A stretch of DNA of 64,000 nucleotides from Hymenobacter translucens. GTDB taxonomy: Bacteria; Bacteroidota; Bacteroidia; Cytophagales; Hymenobacteraceae. Location: assembly GCF_020685205.1 (NCBI RefSeq), contig NZ_JAJERB010000009.1, positions 168,712 to 232,711 on the forward strand, given 5' to 3'. This document shows positions 15,809-22,802 of this stretch, one piece after another. A program made the translations under genes and the position numbers. The notes beneath the pieces are model-generated. The model ran no database searches and had not been told where the DNA came from. It saw nothing but the letters and a program-made list of their open reading frames with translations. Position 1 is the first letter of the stretch. Each line of letters opens with the position of its first letter.

Positions 15809-16891
15809 TTACAGCGTATCGTCGTCTTCGTCGCCTTCCTCAACCGGGATGGCAGCCAGCGCAGCGGCAGGCTCACCCTTCACCAGGTCCCGGATCTGCT
15901 GCTCGATCTTGTCGGCCAGCTCGGGGTTGTCGTGCAGGATGGTTTTTACGCCCTCGCGGCCCTGGCCAAGCCGGTCGCCGTTGTAGGAGAACCAGGAGCC
16001 CGACTTGGCAATGATGCCCATGTCGACGCCCAGGTCGAGGATTTCACCGATTTTGCTGATGCCTTCACCGTAGATGATGTCGAACTCGACCACCTTGAAG
16101 GGCGGGGCCACTTTGTTTTTTACCACCTTCACCTTGGTGCGGTTGCCGGTCACGTTGTCCTTGTCTTCCTTGATCTGGCCGATCCGACGGATGTCGAGGC
16201 GAACCGAAGCATAGAACTTCAGGGCGTTACCACCAGTGGTGGTTTCGGGGTTACCGAACATCACGCCAATTTTCTCACGCAACTGGTTGATGAAGATGCA
16301 GCAGCAGCCGGTTTTGTTGATGGTACCGGTGAGCTTGCGCAGGGCCTGGCTCATGAGGCGGGCCTGCAGACCCATCTTCGACTCACCCATGTCGCCTTCC
16401 AGTTCGCCTTTGGGCACCAGGGCGGCCACAGAGTCAATCACGATGATGTCGATGGCACCCGAGGAAATCAGGTGGTCGGCAATTTCGAGGGCCTGCTCGC
16501 CATTGTCGGGCTGGGCGATGAGCAGGTTGGTGGTGTCGATACCCAGCTTTTCGGCGTAGGCTTTGTCAAATGCGTGCTCGGCGTCAATGAAGGCGGCAAT
16601 GCCACCTTTCTTCTGCGCTTCGGCAATGCAGTGCATGGTCAGCGTCGTCTTACCCGACGATTCCGGGCCGTAGATTTCCACTACCCGGCCGCGGGGCAAG
16701 CCGCCGATGCCGAGGGCAATGTCGAGACCCAGCGAACCGGTGCTGATGGCCGGAATATCGACCACCTTGTTGTCGCTGAGCTTCATTACGGTGCCTTTGC
16801 CGTAGGCCTTGTCCAGCTTGTCCATGGTCAGCTGGAGGGCTTTCATTTTTTCGGCGTTGGCGTTGACGGCTTTGTCAGTAGTAGCAGCCAT
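15809..16891 (-). CDS. recA: Recombinase A
   Basis: This 360-residue protein is the ATP-dependent strand-exchange and homologous-recombination protein. It shows Walker A (EIYGPESSGKTTLTMHCIAE), the Walker B region (IDIIVIDSVAALVPKGELEG), loop 1 (GDMGESKMGLQARLMSQALR), and the signature INQLREKIGVMFGNPETTTG near residue 210. The acidic C-terminal tail (EEGDEDDDTL) is typical. Length is normal. I saw no LexA-type operator upstream, consistent with SOS control being absent or different in this phylum, but that is only an eye search. The 188 bp upstream (16892-17079) hold no other gene. Confidence 0.98.
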   Translation of the reverse strand: MAATTDKAVNANAEKMKALQLTMDKLDKAYGKGTVMKLSDNKVVDIPAISTGSLGLDIALGIGGLPRGRVVEIYGPESSGKTTLTMHCIAEAQKKGGIAAFIDAEHAFDKAYAEKLGIDTTNLLIAQPDNGEQALEIADHLISSGAIDIIVIDSVAALVPKGELEGDMGESKMGLQARLMSQALRKLTGTINKTGCCCIFINQLREKIGVMFGNPETTTGGNALKFYASVRLDIRRIGQIKEDKDNVTGNRTKVKVVKNKVAPPFKVVEFDIIYGEGISKIGEILDLGVDMGIIAKSGSWFSYNGDRLGQGREGVKTILHDNPELADKIEQQIRDLVKGEPAAALAAIPVEEGDEDDDTL

Positions 16892-17079
16892 TAGAAAGGG
16901 GTTAGGGATAAATGCTTAGGTTTGGTGAATGTAGCCTTTTGAGGGCGTTTTTACAAGTGTTGGGCCGGCTTTCTTGCGGGCTGGGAAGCCTGCTTTCGGG
17001 TGGCTATTCGAAACCGCCGGAGTCTATATTCCGTTCCCGCAATGCTAAAAAAATTTGCTGAAAAAGGGGTAAAGATTGT

Positions 17080-18264
17080 ATGCTAAAAATTTTGTCAAAG
17101 TTAGCCCCTGATACCCAGCGCGAACCACTTAAACTGGCAATCGGGGCCCTGCTTTTTTTTCTCTTCAGCAGCCTGCCGGGTCAGGCCCAGCTCAACAACC
17201 AGGCGTTTCTGCAGCCGCTGGACGTGCGACCCGAGTACGACCAGCAGCTGCGCCTGAGCGTAGAGGGCTTCCTCTTCAACAAGGACAACGAGTACTTCAA
17301 CAAGATTGACGACGGCCGTACCTACTACGGGGCCCACCTGGCACCGCGGCTGATTTACTTTCCCAGCCCCAACCTGCGCCTCGAAGCCGGGGTGTTTCTG
17401 TGGAAAGACTATGGTACGCCCCGCCTGCAGCAGGTGCGGCCCCTGTTTACGGCCATCTACCAGAACGGCCCCCACCGCCTGCTGTTCGGCAACATTCAGG
17501 GCCACCTGCACCACGGCTACATCGAGCCTATGTTCGACTTTGAGCGGGTGATGACCAACCGGCTCGAGGAAGGCTCCCAGTACCAGCTCAAAACCCGGCG
17601 CGTGCAGCTGGATGCCTGGGTGAACTGGGTGCGGCAGCAGTACCGGTTCAGCAACTTCCAGGAGGAAGTAGTAGGCGGACTCAGCACCGAGTACACCGTG
17701 CACCAGGATTCCTCGGGCTGGCGGGTAGGGGTACCGTTTCAGTTCACGGCCTCCCACAACGGCGGGCAGATCGACACACTCGACAAGCCCCTGCAGACGC
17801 TGTTCAACTTCGCTACCGGCCTGCGGGTGCGTAAGCAGCTGCCCTCGACGTTTTTCCGCGCCGTGCACGCCGACGGCTACGTGACCCGGTTTATCGACTA
17901 CTCCTTTACCTCCGTGCTGCCCTATCAGAAAGGCAATGGACTCTACCTGAACGCGGGCGTGGATACCCGGATTTCCTCCCTGCAGCTGGCGTACTGGCGG
18001 GGTAATGGGTACATTTCTCCTCTGGGCGGGCGGCTGTATCGGTCCATCTCCGCCACCGTCAGTGACCCCAACTACACGGAGCAGGTGCGGGAGCTGATTA
18101 TCCTGCGCCTGCTACACGACTACCACCTGCACAAAACCCTCACGCTGACCACGCGCTTCGAGCCGCTCTACGACCTGGGCAACAAAAGCATCGACTTTTC
18201 CTTTGCGCTCTACCTAAACTTCAACCAGGAGTTTCTGCTGACTACGCTGCGCCGCGCCGACTGA
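17080..18264 (+). CDS. Putative outer-membrane beta-barrel protein
   Basis: This 394-residue protein has an N-terminal signal region (LKLAIGALLFFLFSSLPGQA, residues 18-37). A long body of alternating amphipathic strands is rich in Tyr, Phe and Arg (LRLEAGVFLWKDYG, RLLFGNIQGHLHHG, LTLTTRFEPLYDLG, FSFALYLNFNQEFL), as in outer-membrane barrels. No named family is recognised. Its stop codon overlaps the start of the potassium-channel-like gene by one base, so the two are translationally coupled and may serve one function, for example ion passage across both membranes. That link is inference. Confidence 0.75.
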   Translation: MLKILSKLAPDTQREPLKLAIGALLFFLFSSLPGQAQLNNQAFLQPLDVRPEYDQQLRLSVEGFLFNKDNEYFNKIDDGRTYYGAHLAPRLIYFPSPNLRLEAGVFLWKDYGTPRLQQVRPLFTAIYQNGPHRLLFGNIQGHLHHGYIEPMFDFERVMTNRLEEGSQYQLKTRRVQLDAWVNWVRQQYRFSNFQEEVVGGLSTEYTVHQDSSGWRVGVPFQFTASHNGGQIDTLDKPLQTLFNFATGLRVRKQLPSTFFRAVHADGYVTRFIDYSFTSVLPYQKGNGLYLNAGVDTRISSLQLAYWRGNGYISPLGGRLYRSISATVSDPNYTEQVRELIILRLLHDYHLHKTLTLTTRFEPLYDLGNKSIDFSFALYLNFNQEFLLTTLRRAD

Positions 18265-19322
18265 TGCCCTTGCGACCCTCCCAGATCAACCGGCTGAAAT
18301 ACGCCGCTGCCCTCACGCTCTCCAGCGTTGTCATCGGGATAACCGGGTTCATGACCATCGAGCGGTTCAACGCGCCCGACTCTTTTTATATGTCGGTGAT
18401 TACGGTGGCGGGCGGCGGCTACGACGTATTGCGGCCCCTGTCCCAGGCCGGGCGTATCTTCACTTCCTTCTATATCCTCTACAACCTGCTGGTCGTTGCC
18501 TACCTCGTGTCGGTGATTACGACCTTCATTTTCGACGGGGAGCTGCAAAAGATTTTCAAAATGTACCGGACGGATCAGGAGATTAAGCGCTTCAGCGGCC
18601 ACGTCATTATCTGCGGGTTCGGCAGCAACGGGCGCAAAGCCTACCAGAAGCTGCTCCACAACAACGTGCGGGTGGTGGTAATCGAGCAAAACGAGCAGCT
18701 CATCAAGGAGCTGACCGAGGGCCGGAACGGGGCGGACATTGACGGCGACGGGGTGCCCGGCGGCAAGATCTTCTACGTGCTCGGCGACGCCACCCTGGAT
18801 CCGGTGATGGAGCAGGCCGGCATCGGCCGCGCTTCCGCCATCATTGCGGCCCTGCCCAAGGATTCGGATAACATGTCGGTGTCCCTCTCGGCCCGGGCCC
18901 TGAATCCGCGGCTCAATATCATTGCCCGCGCCTCGCTGAAAGCCTCGGAACGCAAGCTGATTGCGGCCGGAGCCAATTCCGTGGTGATGCCCGATGAAAT
19001 CGGGGGCTCCCACATGGCCGATCTGGTGGTGCGCCCCGAGGTAATCCGGTTTATTGATTTGATTTCGGGGCTTAGTGCCGGCAAGCTGCGCCTGGAGGAG
19101 CTGAGCTTCCAGCAGCTCCGGCGCGACCTGCAGGGCCGCAGCATCCGGGAGCTGGACGTCCGCTCCCTCACCGGCGCCACCGTCATTGCCCTGCGTCAGC
19201 AAAGCGGGGCCCTGCTGGTAAGCCCGGATGCGGATTATTGCCCCGCTCCGGGCGACGTGCTGCTGGTATTGGGCAGCGAGGCACAGATCGAAACCTTTGA
19301 GGTACAGTACCGGCAGCTGTAG
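18264..19322 (+). CDS. Two-helix K+ channel-like protein with RCK domains and a non-canonical filter
   Basis: This 352-residue protein has an MthK-like layout. One outer helix (residues 12-30) is followed by a pore loop (FYMSVITVAGGGYDVLRPLS), an inner helix (about 66-90), a Rossmann TrkA-N/RCK domain (HVIICGFGSNGRKAYQKLL, from about 115) and a C-terminal TrkA-C-like domain (from about 270). In related channels the pore loop reads like TISTVGFGEV; here the aligned stretch is TVAGGGYDV, so the Thr-Val of the K+ filter are replaced by Gly-Gly. It may have altered selectivity or may be a regulatory non-channel. It overlaps the preceding barrel gene by one base. Confidence 0.88.
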   Translation: MPLRPSQINRLKYAAALTLSSVVIGITGFMTIERFNAPDSFYMSVITVAGGGYDVLRPLSQAGRIFTSFYILYNLLVVAYLVSVITTFIFDGELQKIFKMYRTDQEIKRFSGHVIICGFGSNGRKAYQKLLHNNVRVVVIEQNEQLIKELTEGRNGADIDGDGVPGGKIFYVLGDATLDPVMEQAGIGRASAIIAALPKDSDNMSVSLSARALNPRLNIIARASLKASERKLIAAGANSVVMPDEIGGSHMADLVVRPEVIRFIDLISGLSAGKLRLEELSFQQLRRDLQGRSIRELDVRSLTGATVIALRQQSGALLVSPDADYCPAPGDVLLVLGSEAQIETFEVQYRQL

Positions 19323-19365
19323 TAGAAGGAAAGGCTGTCTGTAGAAACAGGGCCAAACCGGCGTC

Positions 19366-19938
19366 TTACTGCGGGCGGGCCAGGGCATAGTAGAAGATTT
19401 CCGGCTGGCTGCGGCCGGGCCAGCGCCGCGTGCGGCCATTGGCCCGGCGAAAACCACAGGCTTCCGCTACGGCGCAGCTGCGCGGGTTGTCGGAGCGGCA
19501 GCGGATCAGCAGGCGGGCCGCGCCGGGTATCTCCCGGAAGCCGAACTCGACGGCGGCTGCCAGGGCCTCGCGGGCGTAGCCGTGGCCTTCCGCCTCCCGC
19601 GACAGATAGTAGCCGATTTCGGCCGTGACGGGCTCCTGCCAGGTTGGCTTCAGGCTGATGTCGCCCAGGTAGTGCCCGGTGGTCTGCTCCCAAAAACCAA
19701 ATACGTAGAGCCGGCCGGTGCGCCAGTCCTGATCGAAGCCCACCAGCACCCGGCGGGCATCCGCCGGCGTCTGTACAGCCGCTACCCGGGAGGGAAATGC
19801 GGGCTGAAGCCGCTCCCGGTTTTCGCTTAGCAGCTTAAAGAAGACGGCTTCGTCGGCCTCGCAGTAGGGACGCAGCAGCAGGCGGGCCGTGCAAAGCGGC
19901 TGCCGGGGCGGAGCGTAGACGGGGGCGCCAAAAAGCAT
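19366..19938 (-). CDS. RimJ/RimL-type GNAT N-acetyltransferase
   Basis: ATG 19938 (MLFGAPVYAPPRQPLCTARL) gives 190 residues; the upstream extension to 20070 is basic and not conserved-looking. The GNAT fold shows the opening TARLLLRPYCEADEAVFFKL, the strand GHYLGDISLKPTWQEPVTAE, EIGYYLSREAEGHGYAREAL (acetyl-CoA-binding loop, variant of QxxGxG/A), and the terminal CRSDNPRSCAVAEACGFRR. It likely acetylates an N-terminal or small-molecule amine, as RimJ/RimL relatives do; the substrate is unknown. It is convergent with the channel gene and separated from it by 43 bp. Confidence 0.88.
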   Translation of the reverse strand: MLFGAPVYAPPRQPLCTARLLLRPYCEADEAVFFKLLSENRERLQPAFPSRVAAVQTPADARRVLVGFDQDWRTGRLYVFGFWEQTTGHYLGDISLKPTWQEPVTAEIGYYLSREAEGHGYAREALAAAVEFGFREIPGAARLLIRCRSDNPRSCAVAEACGFRRANGRTRRWPGRSQPEIFYYALARPQ

Positions 19939-20120
19939 AGCAACAGGGTCGGGAGCAGTACCTACGCGTCTGACGGCATTCCGGGTGCCGGGTTGCACGT
20001 GGGAAGTAACCCGGCAGCGGCAGGAGCGTTTAGCCAGAAGCTGCCCACCGGTGGACAGCGGCTTACTCAATCTATCCTAACCCGGCCGCGCTGAGCAGGC
20101 GTGCCAAACAATTACAGCAG

Positions 20121-21005
20121 ATGAAAAGAAGACTCGAAGGCAAAGTAGCTATTGTCACTGGCGGGGGCGCCGGCATCGGCGAGGCCATCAGCAAGAAGTT
20201 TGCCCAGGAAGGGGCACAGATAGTCGTGTGTGGCTTTGCCGAGGACCCGGTACACGCCGTGGTCGAGGAGATCCTGTCGGCCGGCAGGCAGGCCGTGGCC
20301 TTCACCGGCGACATTTCCGACCAGACTACCGCCGAAGCCTGCGTACAGCTGGCCGTGAGGCACTTCGGCCAGCTCGACGTGCTGGTCAACAACGCGGGCG
20401 TTTTCCCGGCCACGGCCACGCTGGACGAGTACCCGGTAGAAGCCTTCGAGTACATGATTAAGAACAATATCTACTCCGCCTTTATGATGAGCCGGGCGGC
20501 GCTGCCTTACCTGCAGAAAACGCGGGGCAACATCGTTTCAGCGGGTTCCGAGTCGGGCCGGATGGGCATTGCCCAGAACACGCCCTACGGCGGCACGAAA
20601 GGCTTTATTCACTCGTTCATGCGGGGCGTCGCCGTGGAGCAGGCCCAGTACGGCGTGCGGGCCAACTGCGTGTGCCCCGGCCCTATCGACACGGCCTGGA
20701 CCCACAAGGAAACCGGCCCGATGGACGCCAAGATGGAGAAGGGGTTGATATCGGGTACGCCCATGGGCCGGCGGGGCACGCCCGAGGAGGTAGCTAACGT
20801 CTACTTATTCCTGGCTTCCGACGAGGCCAGCTACGTAACCGGGGCGCTGTATTTCGTGGATGGCGGCACTACCGTCTCCAAGGGCCCCCACGGCGACGAT
20901 GTACCGAGCAGCCTCAAAAAGGAGCCGGCCGGGGAGCTCAACCTGGAACATGCCAAAGACGGCCACACCAAAATCCGCCCCGACGCCGCCGGCCACATGA
21001 GCTGA
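20121..21005 (+). CDS. SDR-family oxidoreductase
   Basis: This 294-residue short-chain dehydrogenase has the cofactor motif VTGGGAGIGEAISKKFAQEG (TGxxxGxG), the NNAG motif (LDVLVNNAGVFPAT), a catalytic Ser (IVSAGSESG) and the YxxxK pair (TPYGGTKGFIHSFM). The end, ASYVTGALYFVDGG, is typical of classical SDRs. An extra hydrophilic C-terminal tail of about 35 residues follows. The substrate cannot be read from sequence. Flanking genes are unrelated. The stop codon is followed after 5 bp by a heptad array that encloses a terminator. Confidence 0.9.
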   Translation: MKRRLEGKVAIVTGGGAGIGEAISKKFAQEGAQIVVCGFAEDPVHAVVEEILSAGRQAVAFTGDISDQTTAEACVQLAVRHFGQLDVLVNNAGVFPATATLDEYPVEAFEYMIKNNIYSAFMMSRAALPYLQKTRGNIVSAGSESGRMGIAQNTPYGGTKGFIHSFMRGVAVEQAQYGVRANCVCPGPIDTAWTHKETGPMDAKMEKGLISGTPMGRRGTPEEVANVYLFLASDEASYVTGALYFVDGGTTVSKGPHGDDVPSSLKKEPAGELNLEHAKDGHTKIRPDAAGHMS

Positions 21006-21010
21006 TTCTT

Positions 21011-21151
21011 TTAAGCTGCTAGCTGATGGCTGTTAGCTTTTTTGCTGAATACAAAAAGCCGCCCTGGTTGACGAGGGCGGCTTTTCTGTTTGAGAGGCTT
21101 CTGCTTTGTCAGGCCGAAAGCTAATAGCTATCAGCTAGTGGCTAATAGCTT
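21011..21151. repeat. Two-armed heptad array (AGCTAAT theme) enclosing a terminator
   Basis: The left arm is TTAAGCT, GCTAGCT, GATGGCT, GTTAGCT (21011-21038). The right arm is AAAGCTA, ATAGCTA, TCAGCTA, GTGGCTA, ATAGCTT (21117-21151). The reverse complement of the left arm aligns to the right arm with about four mismatches over 27 bases. A perfect-looking terminator hairpin sits between the arms. The right arm runs into the stop codon of the gene at 21150. Confidence 0.9.
21054..21085. terminator. Bidirectional terminator between SDR and 148-residue gene
   Basis: The arms AAAAGCCGCCCT and AGGGCGGCTTTT with an 8-nt loop sit between two convergent genes and in the centre of a heptad array. Confidence 0.9.
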
Positions 21152-21596
21152 ATTTCTTAACCACAGCCAGGCCCTGGAGGTGGGGGTGAGGATGCTGGTA
21201 GGGGCTGCCCAGGGCCTGCTGGATGCGCATCACGTTCACGAGGCGGGCCGTTTCATTGAAGAATTCCAAACAGCGGATCAGCATTTCCTTGGTCAGCACG
21301 CGGCCTTCGGGTGTACGCATGTAGGAGCGTTTGTCTTCCAGGATGCGGCGCATGATAGCTTCCGTCTCGGTTTCGTGCTGCAGGTACTGGTCCCTGAACT
21401 CGGCCAGGCGGGCCAAGCCGTCGGTAGTGAGGCGAAAACGGTCACCGCCCTGGTTCAGCACCTCGCAGAGCACGTACACTTCGAGGGGCAGCGCGGTTTC
21501 GAGCGGCGTCGTGCGCAGCTCCAGGCCAGCCCGCAGGGCATCCAGGATAATGTCGACGTTGCGCTTAAACTGCTCGTAGTAGCCGGAAACTTCCAT
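21150..21596 (-). CDS. Hypothetical helical protein, 148 residues
   Basis: This protein is almost entirely alpha-helical by composition, starting MEVSGYYEQFKRNVDIILDA. It has a possible wing-like element (VYVLCEVLNQGGDRFRLTTD) and long helices (MRRILEDKRSYMRTPEGRVL, LIRCLEFFNETARLVNVMRI). There is no signal peptide, membrane segment or metal motif. The arrangement of helices could suit a small DNA- or protein-binding adaptor, but I recognise no family. The gene lies between two heptad arrays; the upstream one separates it from the MoxR gene on the same strand. Confidence 0.65.
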   Translation of the reverse strand: MEVSGYYEQFKRNVDIILDALRAGLELRTTPLETALPLEVYVLCEVLNQGGDRFRLTTDGLARLAEFRDQYLQHETETEAIMRRILEDKRSYMRTPEGRVLTKEMLIRCLEFFNETARLVNVMRIQQALGSPYQHPHPHLQGLAVVKK

Positions 21597-21600
21597 GTGG

Positions 21601-21733
21601 TTGGGGTCTTAGGGTCTTGGGGTCTTGGATGTTGGGGGCTTAGGGTCTTGGGATGGACGGCTATTCCGCACAGTCTGCGACAGGTCCGGAGTAAAACACC
21701 AGGACCCTACTATCCAAGACCCCACTAACCGAC
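21601..21733. repeat. Two-armed heptad array, GGTCTTA/CCAAGAC theme
   Basis: The left arm is eight 7-bp steps from 21601 to 21656 (TTGGGGT, CTTAGGG, TCTTGGG, GTCTTGG, ATGTTGG, GGGCTTA, GGGTCTT, GGGATGG). The right arm (21699-21733) is CCAGGAC, CCTACTA, TCCAAGA, CCCCACT, AACCGAC. It abuts the MoxR stop codon at 21734 exactly and begins 4 bp upstream of the start of the 148-residue gene. Confidence 0.88.
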
Positions 21734-22696
21734 CTACAAAAGGTCTTTTACGATCTGCTCAACGGAAATGCCTTCGGCTTCGGCCTTGAAGTTACGGACG
21801 AGGCGGTGGCGCAGGATGGGCAGAGCTACGGCCTTTACGTCCTCGATGTCGGGCGAGTACTTGCCGTTGAGCAGGGCATTGCACTTGGCGCCCACAATCA
21901 GGTGCTGCGAAGCCCGGGGTCCCGCGCCCCATTCCAGCAGCTGACTTACGCGGGCGTGTGCCCGCTCGGTGTTGGGGCGGGTTTTGTGCACGAGGCTTAC
22001 GGCATACTCCACCACGTTGTCGGCCACGGGTACGCGGCGCACCAGCTGCTGAAATTCCTGAATCTGAGCCGAGTTCAGAATCTTGCCCACCTTCTGCAGT
22101 TTGTCGGACGTGGTGCCTTTCACGATGTTCAGCTCTTCCTGGTAGCTGGGGTAGCCCAGCTGGATGTTGAACATGAAACGGTCCAGCTGCGCCTCGGGTA
22201 GGGGGTAGGTGCCTTCCTGCTCGATCGGGTTCTGGGTGGCCAGCACAAAGAAAGGACGCTCCAGCGGATACCGTTTGCCGGCTACCGTCACGGAGTATTC
22301 CTGCATGCTTTCGAGCAAGGCGGCCTGGGTTTTCGGTGGCGTCCGGTTGATTTCGTCGGCCAGCACAATGTTGGCAAACACCGGTCCGCGCACAAACTGA
22401 AACTCCCGGCTCTGGGTCAGCGTCTCGGAGCCCACGATGTCGGACGGCATCAGGTCGGGCGTGAACTGAATGCGGTTGAACGACAAATCCAGCGACTCGG
22501 CAATGGTGTGAATCAGCAGCGTCTTGGCCAGGCCGGGTACGCCTACCAGCAGGCAGTGGCCCTGGGAGAAAACGGCCGTCAGTACCAGGCGCACGACTTC
22601 GTCCTGCCCCACGATGACCTTGCCGATTTCCTGGCGCAGGGTCTTGAAGGAGGCGGCCAGCGCGTCAGCGGCTTCTTTATCGGAGGAGAAAGGCAT
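21734..22696 (-). CDS. MoxR-family AAA+ ATPase
   Basis: ATG 22696 (MPFSSDKEAADALAASFKTL) is chosen; the longer in-frame version would translate the heptad array (FYLLTPSSYLLASD). The 320-residue protein has Walker A (LLVGVPGLAKTLLIHTIAES), Walker B with sensor region (NIVLADEINRTPPKTQAALL), and sensor 1 (FFVLATQNPIEQEGTYPLPE). MoxR proteins act as chaperone-like ATPases that mature other proteins, often with VWA proteins. No VWA gene is adjacent; a BatD-family gene exists far away at 57.4 kb. The neighbours on the same strand are periplasmic isomerases. Confidence 0.95.
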   Translation of the reverse strand: MPFSSDKEAADALAASFKTLRQEIGKVIVGQDEVVRLVLTAVFSQGHCLLVGVPGLAKTLLIHTIAESLDLSFNRIQFTPDLMPSDIVGSETLTQSREFQFVRGPVFANIVLADEINRTPPKTQAALLESMQEYSVTVAGKRYPLERPFFVLATQNPIEQEGTYPLPEAQLDRFMFNIQLGYPSYQEELNIVKGTTSDKLQKVGKILNSAQIQEFQQLVRRVPVADNVVEYAVSLVHKTRPNTERAHARVSQLLEWGAGPRASQHLIVGAKCNALLNGKYSPDIEDVKAVALPILRHRLVRNFKAEAEGISVEQIVKDLL

Positions 22697-22700
22697 TAAA

Positions 22701-22798
22701 TCAGAAGCTAGGAGATAGGAGCTAGGAGTCAGGAGGTAAAAGTCAGGGCACCGGAGCAATACTCTCCTGGCTTCTAACTCCGGGCTCCCAGCTCCTCA
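22701..22798. repeat. Two-armed heptad array, CTAGGAG theme (clearest example)
   Basis: The left arm is eight consecutive 7-bp units from 22701 to 22756: TCAGAAG, CTAGGAG, ATAGGAG, CTAGGAG, TCAGGAG, GTAAAAG, TCAGGGC, ACCGGAG. The right arm is CTCCTGG, CTTCTAA, CTCCGGG, CTCCCAG, CTCCTCA (22764-22798). The left arm starts 4 bp from the MoxR start codon and the right arm ends 4 bp from the stop codon of the SurA-like gene. Confidence 0.93.
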
Positions 22799-22802
22799 AA
22801 AA

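Noticed and set aside
16892..17079. A LexA-type operator or other regulator site upstream of recA.
   Set aside because: No palindrome of SOS type was visible by eye in this 188-bp gap.
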